Shown here one piece after another: positions 8,864 to 19,235 of a DNA stretch of 39,884 nucleotides (the stretch's first letter is position 1; every line of letters begins with the position of its first letter). Both the position numbers and the translations under genes were made by a program. The DNA lies in NCBI GenBank assembly GCA_903904655.1, contig CAIVDK010000356.1, forward strand, positions 1 through 39,884. The letters run 5' to 3'. Source of the stretch: an uncultured delta proteobacterium (GTDB lineage Bacteria; Desulfobacterota; Syntrophia; Syntrophales; Smithellaceae). The notes under the pieces are model-generated. The model was not told the DNA's origin and made no database searches. It saw nothing but the letters and a program-made list of their open reading frames with translations.

Positions 8864-11413
8864 TTACCAAGTTATGATAAACGCAGCCCAATCGGACGAT
8901 CCATATCCCCTTTGAATCATCCCATTCTGCGCAGCTCTTAATGCATCCGCCGCACTGCCGCTTTTTCCCAGATTTTTATAAAACATCTCCATCAATGCCG
9001 CTTTCGACTTATCCTCAACCTCCCAGAGTTGAGTCATCACCGATGGGCTGACGGCATAAAGCCATGCGCTCGTCAAGGCCGGTACTCCCGTACCCTTTGA
9101 AGATAAGCCTCTTACCGCCCGGCATGCGCTCAACACAGCCGTGCGCCCACTCAGTTGCAGGCGGAAAATATCGCGACTGCTCAGACATCCATGACGCGCT
9201 TCGGTTGCAGCCGGAGGCAAACAGGAATCAAGCGGCGTCTCGTCCGTTAAATAGCAATTCAGGACAAAGTGAATAATATCATAGCCGCCGGTTAACTTTT
9301 GCAAATAATCACTGGATGAAGCGTCTTGGGCAACATAATCAGCCTGCGGAAATATTTTTTTCAGCATCTTGATTTCCTCTCCGGCGCGCGCGACAGTTGG
9401 TTGTTTTCCAACACACGGAGAGTCGACCAGGATGATCGCCTTCTTCGCACCCGGCATTGGCTTCTTCGCCGGCAAATGTTTCAGCAGGCCGACATGGGGC
9501 AGATGAAACATCGTAAAACCTTCCACCAGATAAGACCGCGCATAACGCATCGAGGCAAAAGGCAGGTTGTAAAGCGCTCCATGGGGCACAAAACCCAGCC
9601 GGTCCCCGTAAACAAATGGAATAACAGGTTTTAAAAATGTGTCGTAAAGCTTTTCAGCCAGAGCATTGGTTTGACTTCTATCCTTCGACATCATCGCACT
9701 GCCATGGGTGTGTACCAGCCGGTCAACGTCGTTGCGGGACATCCTGATTTTTTCCTGATGGAATCCATTTTTACTGATCACCCAAATATATAAATATTGT
9801 TCTCCGACATAATAGGTAAAAAGAGTTGTATTATGATCCAGCAGTCGCTGAATATCGCCCATCTCCGGAGAGACAACACCAACGAGTGAATATAGAGCTT
9901 CGTCCTGCTCTTTAATCCAGGAAAGCTTTTCAACATAGGCTCTGCGAGATTTATCTATTTTATCAACTGTCTCCATAAAAGCAGCAGCACCGCCGACCGG
10001 TGATAAAAGCCTTTTGTAATGCCGGGCCAACTGTTGACGATAAACGTGCATTTGCTTTAAACCTTCCAATACAACGGGTGTTTTCCCGATAACGTCTCCC
10101 GACAGCCGTTCGGCCATCATGGCCGCTTTTGATCGTTCGGCCGTTTTGAAAGCCACTCTTTCATCATTCTTTCCGACGTGCAGTTCTAGAAGCGCTTCGT
10201 AAATCGTTTGACGTTTGAAAGATCCGATTCCCCTGAAGTCCGCATGACATAAAAGCCATGGGCTATGATCTTCCATCAGCGTCAGTGCCGTGTTCATGGC
10301 ATTCATCGTCGGGTCAATGTCGTCCATTCCTTGATAATGATGAGCAAGAATCATGTTCGCCCAGATCGAATAAAAAACCAGCTGATATCGATCGGCGATT
10401 GTGGCAAGGGCTTGACCCGCTTTGATTCCTTCGGATCTGTTTTTATCGAGGAGATAAACCTGATTGAGGAAAAAAATACCGTCGGCTTCGCCCAAGTGAT
10501 AATCGGTTTTCTGAGCTATGCTGACAGCCGTTTCAATATTTTTAAGGGCTTCCGGCACATTTCCCGCGATTCCGTAAGCTAATCCCAGCAAATTGTGCAC
10601 ATCACATGCCATAGACGACGGGATGATCTCCGGAAAATAGCGACGGACTTTTGTATTCAGAATATTCTTATTCAAAGCGGAAGCCTGCTCCAGATGAAAT
10701 AGACATTCGGAAATATTCCGGCGGACATTTTGATAAAAGTCCGCATCGAAATCCGACAAACCTAATCGGCCGGATACGGCCGGAAAGTAATCCGCCATGA
10801 TCAGTGTCATGCCATATCCCAGCTCGGTATCGCGCCTGAGCGCCAGCAAGTCCGGATTGTTGGAATCGTTTGGATTGGCTGCCAGGGCTTGACCGAAATA
10901 TTTACGCGCCTTGGAATAATCGCCATTTTTCAAATGATAATTGCCGTAATTATAGAAGATAAATGCACTGAAGGGAACCGGAACCTTGGACCATTTTTTT
11001 TCCTGCTCTTCCACAGCGCGGTAAGCCGTTTGAATGTTGCCCAAGCGGATCAGCACAGATATTTTTCGGCTGAAAGCAGTCCCTTCTCCAGGGGCATTGT
11101 TCCGTTTACGAAATTCATCAATCGCGCGGTTGAAAAAATGAATCGACCGTTCCTGATCGCCGGCTGACTCAAAATGGGTTGCCACACGGATGAAAATATA
11201 AGGCACAGCCCAGTCCAGCATGAGGCTTGCGCTTTTGATCGCATTGACTTCACGGGTTGGAATATCCGCGTCATAAGGACCATTGAGTTCAACCGGAACT
11301 AAAAAACCAGGAGGCGTCGGCATGGTTTCCATCATGTTGGCGCAACCCCAAAAACCCATCAGGAATACCATCAAGAGAAACCATTGCATCCGGCAAATAA
11401 AAGAATGACGCAT
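8864..11413 (-). CDS. TPR-repeat lipoprotein with C-terminal CHAT (caspase-like) domain
   Basis: Start MRHSFICRMQWFLLMVFLMGFWGCAN (lipobox-like); TPR-like repeats; C-terminal GYDIIHFVLNC...GRTAVLSACRAVRGL...ALTSAWLYAVSPSVMTQLWEVED. Confidence 0.85.
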   Translation of the reverse strand: MRHSFICRMQWFLLMVFLMGFWGCANMMETMPTPPGFLVPVELNGPYDADIPTREVNAIKSASLMLDWAVPYIFIRVATHFESAGDQERSIHFFNRAIDEFRKRNNAPGEGTAFSRKISVLIRLGNIQTAYRAVEEQEKKWSKVPVPFSAFIFYNYGNYHLKNGDYSKARKYFGQALAANPNDSNNPDLLALRRDTELGYGMTLIMADYFPAVSGRLGLSDFDADFYQNVRRNISECLFHLEQASALNKNILNTKVRRYFPEIIPSSMACDVHNLLGLAYGIAGNVPEALKNIETAVSIAQKTDYHLGEADGIFFLNQVYLLDKNRSEGIKAGQALATIADRYQLVFYSIWANMILAHHYQGMDDIDPTMNAMNTALTLMEDHSPWLLCHADFRGIGSFKRQTIYEALLELHVGKNDERVAFKTAERSKAAMMAERLSGDVIGKTPVVLEGLKQMHVYRQQLARHYKRLLSPVGGAAAFMETVDKIDKSRRAYVEKLSWIKEQDEALYSLVGVVSPEMGDIQRLLDHNTTLFTYYVGEQYLYIWVISKNGFHQEKIRMSRNDVDRLVHTHGSAMMSKDRSQTNALAEKLYDTFLKPVIPFVYGDRLGFVPHGALYNLPFASMRYARSYLVEGFTMFHLPHVGLLKHLPAKKPMPGAKKAIILVDSPCVGKQPTVARAGEEIKMLKKIFPQADYVAQDASSSDYLQKLTGGYDIIHFVLNCYLTDETPLDSCLPPAATEARHGCLSSRDIFRLQLSGRTAVLSACRAVRGLSSKGTGVPALTSAWLYAVSPSVMTQLWEVEDKSKAALMEMFYKNLGKSGSAADALRAAQNGMIQRGYGSSDWAAFIITW

Positions 11414-11482
11414 GATCAAGTCCGCATTTATTCTGAAGTGGTAAAAACAGGTCTGCTCTTCGCCAGGGTCTGCCACGCCATG

Positions 11483-12403
11483 CTATTTCAGGAAGCCCTG
11501 AATGATCCGGTTCACCGCCTGGTCATACGTCAATCCCAAGCTCATCAGTTTGGTCAGTTGATCACTCGCAATTTTCCCGATCGAGGCTTCATGAGTCAAT
11601 TCTGCGTCGGGATGACCGGCTTTGAGTGACGGCATGGTTTCATTGGTTCCGTTATCCATAATAATCGCATCGCATTCAATATGACCGAAACATTTGTTCT
11701 GCGCATCCATTGTCGCGTAGAATGTCTGCTTGGAATTACCCTTCATCACCGACCGCGATATCATGTTGGCACGGCTTCCCGCGCCTTTTAAAACAATATT
11801 GTTTGTTGATACGGCTGTCTGCTCCCCATCCGTTAGAACTCTTTCCGTAATCAGCAAAAGACTGTCCGGTCCCAACACCGCTTCATTGAGCCGGTTGGCT
11901 TCATCCACGCCGCTGATCTGGGTCAACTCCATCTCGGCGCGCGCGCCTTCAGCCAGGAATACTTTGGTGGTCGGATTGAGCGTCCTTCGGCCCTTACCAT
12001 CGCCTGAGGCATAGTGTTTTTCAACATAGGTAACCTTTGCCCTTTTGCCGACATGGAAATCATGGATACCTGCATGTCCTTCCGGCTCGGACGAACCGCA
12101 GTGAATGCCGCAGCCCGCGACAATCGTCACCTCGGCGTCATCCCCAATGATAAAGGAATTATAGACAACATCATAAAGACCGGCCTGACTCAAAATAACA
12201 GGAATATGAACCGATTCGTTTTTCGTCCCCGGTTTGATCGTTACAACAATACCGGTTCCTTCAGCGTTACTTTCAATATGGATATTGGCCGATACCTGCC
12301 GGCTCAGGAGCTTGCCATTTTTTCGTATATTGTAGGCGCCTTTGGGCAGGCTTTCCAGATCAGCGACCGTTTTTAATAATGATTTATCTATAGCATCCAG
12401 CAT
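11483..12403 (-). CDS. sufB: SufB/SufD-family Fe-S assembly protein (short form)
   Basis: GKRRTLNPTTKVFLAEGARAEMELTQISGV and HIECDAIIMDNGTNETMPSLKAGHPDAELTHEASIGKIASDQLTKLMSLGLTYDQAVNRIIQGF. Start chosen at the ATG after AAGGAGATCGTG. Confidence 0.85.
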   Translation of the reverse strand: MLDAIDKSLLKTVADLESLPKGAYNIRKNGKLLSRQVSANIHIESNAEGTGIVVTIKPGTKNESVHIPVILSQAGLYDVVYNSFIIGDDAEVTIVAGCGIHCGSSEPEGHAGIHDFHVGKRAKVTYVEKHYASGDGKGRRTLNPTTKVFLAEGARAEMELTQISGVDEANRLNEAVLGPDSLLLITERVLTDGEQTAVSTNNIVLKGAGSRANMISRSVMKGNSKQTFYATMDAQNKCFGHIECDAIIMDNGTNETMPSLKAGHPDAELTHEASIGKIASDQLTKLMSLGLTYDQAVNRIIQGFLK

Positions 12404-13142
12404 CACGATCTCCTTCACAGCTGTCCCGATAAGTGCACACACTCAAATCATCCAGAAGCGGCAGAGCGCCTTCCAGGTTTCCGCTATAGACAATCTTGCC
12501 TGAATTAATGATAATCACAACATCCGCCGCCTCCAGAAAGGCTCTATTATGACTGACGACGATTGTGGTTGTGTGATTTTCGGCCAGCTCTTTTTTCAGA
12601 AGACTCACCATCGGACCAATTGTCCATAAATCGATCCCCGTATCCGGTTCATCATATATCGCCAGCTTGGGATTGGCGGCAATGGTTATTGCCAGCTCGA
12701 TTTTCTTGATTTCACCACCGGAAAGTCTGGCATCCACCTCTTTGTCCAGAAAGGACAAAGGACAAATGCCCACTCTTCCAAGAATCTCCAGAAGTTTATT
12801 TTCATCCTCAATACCGGTGGCAACGGTCAGCAGATCGCGGAAGGTGATACCCTTGAAGCGCGCAGGTTGTTGAAAGCTGTAGGCGATACCTGCTTTTGCC
12901 CGCTCAGTGATCGTCCAGGCGGAAATATCCTGTCCATTGAAAATGATCGCGCCCTGCGATACCGGATTAACACCCATGATCAATTTAGCCAGCGTGGTCT
13001 TGCCACTGCCGTTAGGCCCGGTGATCCCGTAAAATTTGCCATCTTCGAAAGTGAAATTGATCCCGTCGATGATGTTGCGCAAGCCACCGCTGTTTTCTTC
13101 ACTCTCCTGTACGGTGAAATATACATTCTTTAATTCCAGCAT
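12384..13142 (-). CDS. sufC: SufC-like ABC ATPase
   Basis: Walker A GPNGSGKTTLAKLIMG; signature RLSGGEIKKIELA; Walker B LAIYDEPDTGID; overlaps sufB. Confidence 0.9.
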   Translation of the reverse strand: MLELKNVYFTVQESEENSGGLRNIIDGINFTFEDGKFYGITGPNGSGKTTLAKLIMGVNPVSQGAIIFNGQDISAWTITERAKAGIAYSFQQPARFKGITFRDLLTVATGIEDENKLLEILGRVGICPLSFLDKEVDARLSGGEIKKIELAITIAANPKLAIYDEPDTGIDLWTIGPMVSLLKKELAENHTTTIVVSHNRAFLEAADVVIIINSGKIVYSGNLEGALPLLDDLSVCTYRDSCEGDRDAGCYR

Positions 13143-13220
13143 GAGTTGGATCTGCCTTTTCCCTTTAAATTTTACATGTCCGCTATATGCTTGTTTTTTT
13201 CTTCTGTCAATGGGGCAAAG

Positions 13221-13265
13221 ATTTAAGTAATTAAGTTTTAAGTAATTAAGATTTAAGTAATTAAG
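13221..13265. repeat. Three tandem 15-mers (A/T)TTTAAGTAATTAAG
   Basis: 13221-13235, 13236-13250 and 13251-13265 differ only at the first base. Confidence 0.95.
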
Positions 13266-13295
13266 AGAAGTTAGTGTAAAATTAGAAATTTTTTA

Positions 13296-13379
13296 CTTAA
13301 GTCTTAAATCTTAAACCTTAAATCTTAAAACTTAAAACTTAAACCTTAAATCTTAAATCTTAAATCTTAAATCTTAAAA
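13296..13379. repeat. Twelve tandem heptamers CTTAAAN (one CTTAAGT)
   Basis: Counted directly: 84 bp in perfect 7-bp phase. Confidence 0.95.
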
Positions 13380-13386
13380 CTTTCTT

Positions 13387-14958
13387 TTACTCTTCCCCCG
13401 GCCTTTTGGGATAGCCGGTGATGTCGCGGATTTCCTCATAGAGGGGTTTTAACCTCTTATACATTTGTTTGTAAACACGTTTATAGAGCTGATCGTATGT
13501 TTTGTGCGTATTCAGATCCGGTTCGAAATACTGTCCGATGTGTGTCATCTCGGCAACAGCTTTCTTGAAGTTCTGATGCAGTTTCAGGCCGACCGCCGCG
13601 TCGATGGCCGCACCCAGTCCCGATGTTTCATAAATATGTGAGCGTGCTGTCGGCATGCCGAAAATATCAGCGGTGAGCTGCATGGCCGCGTCGCTTTGCG
13701 AGCCGCCGCCGGAGACACGCAGTTCAGTAATATCCACGCCGCTGCGCTTTTCCTGACGCTCCTTACCCTCTCTGAGCGCGTATGCCAGACCCTCCAGCAT
13801 AGCGCGATAAAGGTGCGCCCTGTTATGCACATCGCCAAAGCCGATCACGGCGCCCTTGGCCTCCGGCCCCGGCACTTTAATGCCCGGCGACCAGTAGGGC
13901 TGGAGAATCAGCCCCATGGAACCCGGCGGCACTTGATGTAAGAGATCTTCAATAAGCGTTTCGACTTCAACACCCCGTTCCTCGGCGATCTGCTGCTCCA
14001 ACTGCGCAAACTGCTCCGTAAACCAACTGACCATCCAGTAGCCCCGGTAAATCATTATTTCCAGACTGTAGGCATCCGGCACTGCCGAGGGATAAGGGGG
14101 AATCAGTGGAATGGCTTCAATATATTTATAGTGCGTCGTATTGATTGTGGCAGTTGTGCCGTAACTCAGGCAGCCGATATGCGGTTCAAGACATCCGGCA
14201 CCGATCACTTCACAGGCCTTATCCGCGGCGGCAGCAATCACTGGCAATCCTTCCGGTATTCCCGTATCCGCAGCTGCCTGACGGGTAATTTCTCCCAGCA
14301 CACCCGAAGGCTCAATTAAATCCGGCAGCATGTGAGGCTCAACCTGCGTAACCTCCCATTTCCAGTTCCACGAAGATGCCCAGGCCTTCTTTTTATAATC
14401 GAAGGGTACATAGCCGACCTGACATCCGACGGAATCAACAAACCGGCCGGTCAAACAATAGGTCAGATAGCCGGAAAGAAATAAAAACTTATGCGTCTTT
14501 TCCCAGATTTCCGGCTGATAACGTTTAATCCAATTGCTCTCCGCTTCCGCCTGCAGGTAAGCCACGGTTTCGCTCATGCCCGAGAGTTTAAAAGCCATCC
14601 CCCACAATCCGCCTATCGGCTTCAAGCCGCTGGTGCGTCTCTGATCCAGCCAGACCATCGCCCGCCGCAACGGCTTGCCGTTTTTATCGAGATTGATCAG
14701 GGTGGAACGTTGTGTTGTCAGCGTGACGCCCGCAATCGCTTCCTTCGGCAAGGTTGTTTCATGCCAAAGCATTTGACAGGCCTGACAAAGCGATTTCCAG
14801 TAATAGTCGACATCCTGTTCCGCCCAACCCGGTTCACGTGAAATATAAGGTTGCATCGGAACCCTTTTTTTAAAAAGCAGGTTACCCTTTAAATCGAAAA
14901 TAAGTGCCCGGACAGACTGTGTGCCGTTGTCGATACTGAGAATTAAGTCTCTGGTCAT
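13387..14958 (-). CDS. FGGY-family carbohydrate kinase
   Basis: [48 protein letters not shown]. Confidence 0.92.
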   Translation of the reverse strand: MTRDLILSIDNGTQSVRALIFDLKGNLLFKKRVPMQPYISREPGWAEQDVDYYWKSLCQACQMLWHETTLPKEAIAGVTLTTQRSTLINLDKNGKPLRRAMVWLDQRRTSGLKPIGGLWGMAFKLSGMSETVAYLQAEAESNWIKRYQPEIWEKTHKFLFLSGYLTYCLTGRFVDSVGCQVGYVPFDYKKKAWASSWNWKWEVTQVEPHMLPDLIEPSGVLGEITRQAAADTGIPEGLPVIAAAADKACEVIGAGCLEPHIGCLSYGTTATINTTHYKYIEAIPLIPPYPSAVPDAYSLEIMIYRGYWMVSWFTEQFAQLEQQIAEERGVEVETLIEDLLHQVPPGSMGLILQPYWSPGIKVPGPEAKGAVIGFGDVHNRAHLYRAMLEGLAYALREGKERQEKRSGVDITELRVSGGGSQSDAAMQLTADIFGMPTARSHIYETSGLGAAIDAAVGLKLHQNFKKAVAEMTHIGQYFEPDLNTHKTYDQLYKRVYKQMYKRLKPLYEEIRDITGYPKRPGEE

Positions 14959-15151
14959 GAATCACCTCTATCGTGCGAAACGCAAATGCAAGATTCTCTC
15001 ATCATAAGAAAACGTCGTCATTTCGACGTGAATAAAAGTTGGATATTCATAGCACTGAATGCTTTTTTTTAAAACATGGTTTATTTTTCACATTAGTGAA
15101 TACAAGGGATAGGTATTTGCCGGACAAGAGCGAAAGGAATGTCGTTGAAAC

Positions 15152-15188
15152 TTAAAGAGCAGGACAACGCAAGTTGCCTGCTCTTTAA
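15152..15188 (-). terminator. Terminator-like hairpin downstream of the histone-like gene
   Basis: Inverted repeat TTAAAGAGCAGG(...)CCTGCTCTTTAA. Confidence 0.65.
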
Positions 15189-15208
15189 ATGATCATTGTT
15201 CATGGCTG

Positions 15209-15391
15209 TTACTTTTTAGCTGCTGCCTTCTTGACAACTTTTTTGGCGACGACTTTCTTCACAACCTTCTTCGCTGCTGCCTTCTTGACAACTTTCTTGG
15301 CTACGACTTTCTTCACAACTTTCTTGGCTACCACTTTTTTTGCGGCGGGCTTTGCAGCCTTCTTTACTACTTTCTTTGCTGTTGCTGTCAT
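15209..15391 (-). CDS. Lys/Ala/Val-rich histone H1-like protein
   Basis: MTATAKKVVKKAAKPAAKKVVAKKVVKKVVAKKVVKKAAAKKVVKK...; strong RBS AAAAGGAGGCTAAACCCAATG. Confidence 0.85.
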   Translation of the reverse strand: MTATAKKVVKKAAKPAAKKVVAKKVVKKVVAKKVVKKAAAKKVVKKVVAKKVVKKAAAKK

Positions 15392-15764
15392 TGGGTTTAG
15401 CCTCCTTTTATTGAGTTTACTTCTTGGTTACATAATTAGTAACCTTTCATATGTTGCTTAATTTTACTTTATTTTTTCCCTCCGGTCAACAAAAACTACC
15501 AAAAATTATTATATTTTTTTATTTTTTAATCCCGGCAAGATAAATTATTCTGATCAATGAAACCCAAATCGAAAATTTGCAGTCAAAGATTTGCGTGTAG
15601 ATCATTTTACGATCATTATGAAATCCAGTGATGGCAAGTGTTTCCGGCCTTCGCCATCATTCTGCAAATATAAGTTCTTCGAACGGATAGCCTAAAGACA
15701 ATCTCAAACAGTGACGGAAGGATTGATATCGCATCCACCGTTCATCAGTGCTGCGGCATGACGA

Positions 15765-16556
15765 TCACAGATAATTTTTTGCACCGACATAATGTTTGGC
15801 GAAGTATTCATCGGATAAAGAGTTGATACGGATCATTTTGCCGCGAGACGGCGCATGAATAAACCGACCATCGCCGATATAGATGCCCACGTGCGAAACT
15901 TTCCCGCGACCTTTCATCAAAAAAAATACCAGATCGCCTTTTTGTAAATCGTTTTTGTCAATCGCATCGCCTGCGTCATACTGTGTTCTTGAATGCCGCG
16001 GCAGATCCAGACCATTTAACTGATAAACTGTCATCGTGAGACCGCTGCAATCAAATCCCGTCTCGGCGGACGATCCGCCCCACAGATAAGGTACCCCGAT
16101 AAAGTCCCGGGCGCTTTTCACCAGCGACTCTCTTAAATAATCCGTACCATATTGCTTTCGCTTTACCGCCGCGGAATCTTCCGGCAGCACGATATAGAAT
16201 TCATCAATCACGCCCGCACTTTGCAGTGATTGTGCGCGCAGACGTGCCTGATCTTTTGATGAGAAGTTGCCGAAACGAACTTTAAACAAACCATCGGCTG
16301 CTTTGAAATAAGTAGCGTCCAGGCCCTGGCCTTTGAGCTTTTCCGTCAGACGCACCGCGTTTTCCGCCTGCGCGAATGCTCCCGCCTGAATCGTGGTTCC
16401 CATAATCGCCAGCGGTCTCTTTTGCAGCCGGGGTGGCACAGCGTCAACTTTCTCTCCACGACTCGCGCAGGCCTGCAGCAACATTACAAGAATCAGAAAC
16501 AACGCAATACTCAGGCTAGTTTTTTTTATTTTTTCCACGCTGTTTTTATCCTGCAT
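15765..16556 (-). CDS. SPOR plus NlpC/P60 peptidoglycan hydrolase, lipoprotein
   Basis: Lipobox LLQACAS; SPOR-like IQAGAFAQAENAVRLTEKLK; NlpC/P60 FDCSGLTMTVY, GKVSHVGIYIGDGRFIHAP. Confidence 0.92.
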   Translation of the reverse strand: MQDKNSVEKIKKTSLSIALFLILVMLLQACASRGEKVDAVPPRLQKRPLAIMGTTIQAGAFAQAENAVRLTEKLKGQGLDATYFKAADGLFKVRFGNFSSKDQARLRAQSLQSAGVIDEFYIVLPEDSAAVKRKQYGTDYLRESLVKSARDFIGVPYLWGGSSAETGFDCSGLTMTVYQLNGLDLPRHSRTQYDAGDAIDKNDLQKGDLVFFLMKGRGKVSHVGIYIGDGRFIHAPSRGKMIRINSLSDEYFAKHYVGAKNYL

Positions 16557-16565
16557 ACAGCCTTA

Positions 16566-17915
16566 TCATAATTTCCAGCGGGTTTGCACAAAGGCCGCCG
16601 CTTCTTCACTATTGTGTATTCTGTTTTCCAGTTGCTCTTCTTCCAGCGTCCGCAAGACTTCCCCGATAAGCTTCCCGGGTGTATATCCCATCGCCATTAA
16701 GTCATGGCCGGTCAAGAGACGCGGCGGATGCAGCGCTTCATGTTCCAGATTCTGCAGCTGCTGGCGGCAGAAATCGTAATGGTCCAGCATTCCGTGACTG
16801 GCCAGGCAATCCAGGCGATGCAACTGCAGATGCAGATGAAAATTCGGCATCCGCAAAAATCGCTTTAACCGGGCGGGCCGCATTTTCTGCACGTTCATAA
16901 AAGCCATGTGATGATGGATCAGGCTCAGCACTGTATCTTTTTGCGCGCGTGAGAATCTCAACCGCTGGAGAACACCTTCAGCTATAGCCTCCCCCCATTT
17001 CACATGTCCGTAAAAATGGACGCCGTCATCATCCTCCGTGCGCGACACGGGCTTGCCGACATCGTGTAAAAGCGCTCCCCAGGCCAGCGCCGGATCAATA
17101 TCCGGACTGGCTTCATCCGCCAAGATTTCCAGCATGATGATCGTATGCCGCCAGACATCACCTTCCGGATGAAAACGAGGCGGCTGCGACACACCGCGCA
17201 TCTCATCCACTTCTGGTAGTATCTGCTGCAAGAGTCCTGTATCGGCCATTAATTCAAAACCAAGGCGGGCACCGCCACGGGTTAGTATTTTGCGAAGCTC
17301 TTCGGCAATTCGTTCGGCGCTAATTCCCTTAATGTTTGCAGCATTGGCTTGAATGGCGCTTTGCGTTGCCGGATCCATTGCATAATCCAGATTGGCGGCA
17401 AAGCGAATGGCCCGCAGCATCCTTAGATAATCTTCATTAAAACGAATGGATGGGTCGCCGATGGTTCGGAGAACTTTCCGGTCAATATCCGCAAGGCCGT
17501 CCACATAATCGATGATTTGATGGGTTTCGGGATCCATCAACAAACCGTTGATGGTAAAATCACGCCGGAAGACATCTTCCCTGACCGATGAAAAATGAAC
17601 ACACGTAGGTCTTCTGCCGTCTTCATAGATATCGTCACTGCGAAAAGTTGCGACCTCATAGGGATGACCATCCGCAATCACCATGATCACGCCGAATTTC
17701 GCACCGACAGTCAGCGTCCTCTCAAATAGTGCCGTGACCTGATCAGGTAGAGCGGACGTTGCGATATCATAATCGCCGGGCGTAACACCGCGCACAAAAT
17801 CACGCACACAGCCACCGACAAAATAGGCTTCAAACCCTGCTTGCTTGAGACGGCGTACTATAGACATAGCGGTGCTTCGTCCGGTCTCGCTGTTTTTTGC
17901 TCCCGATGGGGTCAA
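16566..17915 (-). CDS. cca: CCA tRNA nucleotidyltransferase / poly(A) polymerase family with HD domain
   Basis: FEAYFVGGCVRDFVRGVTPGDYDIATSA; RRDFTINGL; LLHDVGKP. Annotated start is TTG; an internal ATG (MSIVRRL) is possible. Confidence 0.88.
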   Translation of the reverse strand: MTPSGAKNSETGRSTAMSIVRRLKQAGFEAYFVGGCVRDFVRGVTPGDYDIATSALPDQVTALFERTLTVGAKFGVIMVIADGHPYEVATFRSDDIYEDGRRPTCVHFSSVREDVFRRDFTINGLLMDPETHQIIDYVDGLADIDRKVLRTIGDPSIRFNEDYLRMLRAIRFAANLDYAMDPATQSAIQANAANIKGISAERIAEELRKILTRGGARLGFELMADTGLLQQILPEVDEMRGVSQPPRFHPEGDVWRHTIIMLEILADEASPDIDPALAWGALLHDVGKPVSRTEDDDGVHFYGHVKWGEAIAEGVLQRLRFSRAQKDTVLSLIHHHMAFMNVQKMRPARLKRFLRMPNFHLHLQLHRLDCLASHGMLDHYDFCRQQLQNLEHEALHPPRLLTGHDLMAMGYTPGKLIGEVLRTLEEEQLENRIHNSEEAAAFVQTRWKL

Positions 17916-17939
17916 TACCTACTCCTCGTGTCGCTTCTT

Positions 17940-19223
17940 TTATCGCTTTCCCAATTTGATCGCACAGAATTCACCGCACATCGTGCAGCCTTCATCCTGG
18001 GCGCTCTTGCTTTTTTCCAGAAGAGCAACCGTTCTTTCCGGGTCAATGGATAAATCCACCTGCCCCTGCCAGTCAAAGTTTTTCCGGTATTGAGACATTT
18101 TTCGGTCCCGCTCCCTGGCTCCGTGCACACCTTTGGCGATGTCCGCAATGTGAGCGGCAATCCGCGCGGCAATGACGCCGTCGCGTACATCGGCCAACGT
18201 TGGCAGACGCAAATGTTCAGCCGGGGTGACGTAACAAAGGAAATCAGCCCCGGCGGCTCCGGCAATCGCGCCGCCAATCGCGGAGGTAATATGGTCGTAA
18301 CCGGGCGCTATGTCCGTCGGCAGCGGTCCCAAAACATAAAACGGAGCACCCTGGCATATTTTCTTCTGGAGCTTGATATTGGCTTCCACTTCGGTAATCG
18401 GCACATGGCCGGGCCCTTCAATCATGACCTGGACTCCCGCATCGCGAGCGCGGCAGGCCAGCTGCCCCAAAATGATCAACTCCTGTAACTGCCCCCGGTC
18501 GGTTGCGTCGTCAATGGCGCCGGGACGCAAACCGTCACCCAGAGACAAAACCATGTCGTAGCGGTGAGCAATTTCCAGAAGGCGGTCATACTCCTCATAA
18601 AGTGGATTTTCCCGATCATTGCAGTGCATCCAGTTGGCCGTCATAGAGCCGCCCCGGCTGACAATACCCAAAACTCTTCCTTGATTCTCCACTGTGGCCA
18701 CACTCAGGCGATTGACACCACAGTGCACCGTGATGAAATCGACGCCATCCCGGCCGTTTTCTTCGATTACGGCAAACATATCCTCCGATGTCATTTCCGC
18801 AATCGCTTTTTTCTCGCCCAGAATCTTTACCGCTGCTTGATAAATCGGCACCGTTCCGATAGCCACGGTGGCTTTCTCCATGACCGCCTTGCGGATTTGA
18901 GCCAGATCGCCGCCGGTGGAAAGATCCATCACCGCATCGGCGCCCGCGTCTGTGGCGATTTTTAATTTTTCCAATTCCAAAGCCAAATTATTATTGTCTC
19001 TGGATGTGCCAATATTGGCGTTGACTTTCGTACGCAATCCAAGGCCTATGGCGAGCGGCTTGATTGTCTGATGGTTCACATTACGGCAAATCACGATAGT
19101 TCCATCGACCATGCCCTGCTTGATAAATTCCGCCTCAACACCTTCTTGTACCGCGCAGATTTTCATCTCTTCCGAAATGATCCCTTTGCGGGCTTTTTCT
19201 AACTGTGTCATTATTGCCTCCAA
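17940..19223 (-). CDS. thiC: Phosphomethylpyrimidine synthase ThiC
   Basis: Full-length ThiC-like sequence with C-terminal Fe-S motif CTMCGEFCAIK. Confidence 0.97.
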   Translation of the reverse strand: MEAIMTQLEKARKGIISEEMKICAVQEGVEAEFIKQGMVDGTIVICRNVNHQTIKPLAIGLGLRTKVNANIGTSRDNNNLALELEKLKIATDAGADAVMDLSTGGDLAQIRKAVMEKATVAIGTVPIYQAAVKILGEKKAIAEMTSEDMFAVIEENGRDGVDFITVHCGVNRLSVATVENQGRVLGIVSRGGSMTANWMHCNDRENPLYEEYDRLLEIAHRYDMVLSLGDGLRPGAIDDATDRGQLQELIILGQLACRARDAGVQVMIEGPGHVPITEVEANIKLQKKICQGAPFYVLGPLPTDIAPGYDHITSAIGGAIAGAAGADFLCYVTPAEHLRLPTLADVRDGVIAARIAAHIADIAKGVHGARERDRKMSQYRKNFDWQGQVDLSIDPERTVALLEKSKSAQDEGCTMCGEFCAIKLGKR

Positions 19224-19235
19224 ACTTTTTTAATA

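Noticed and set aside
13221-13379. CRISPR-like array
   Set aside because: 7- and 15-bp contiguous AT-only tandem units without spacers.
15189-15461. Plus-strand 90-aa ORF MIIVHGCYFLAAAFLTTFLATTFF...
   Set aside because: Mirror of the Lys-rich histone-like gene; the minus strand has the RBS and terminator.
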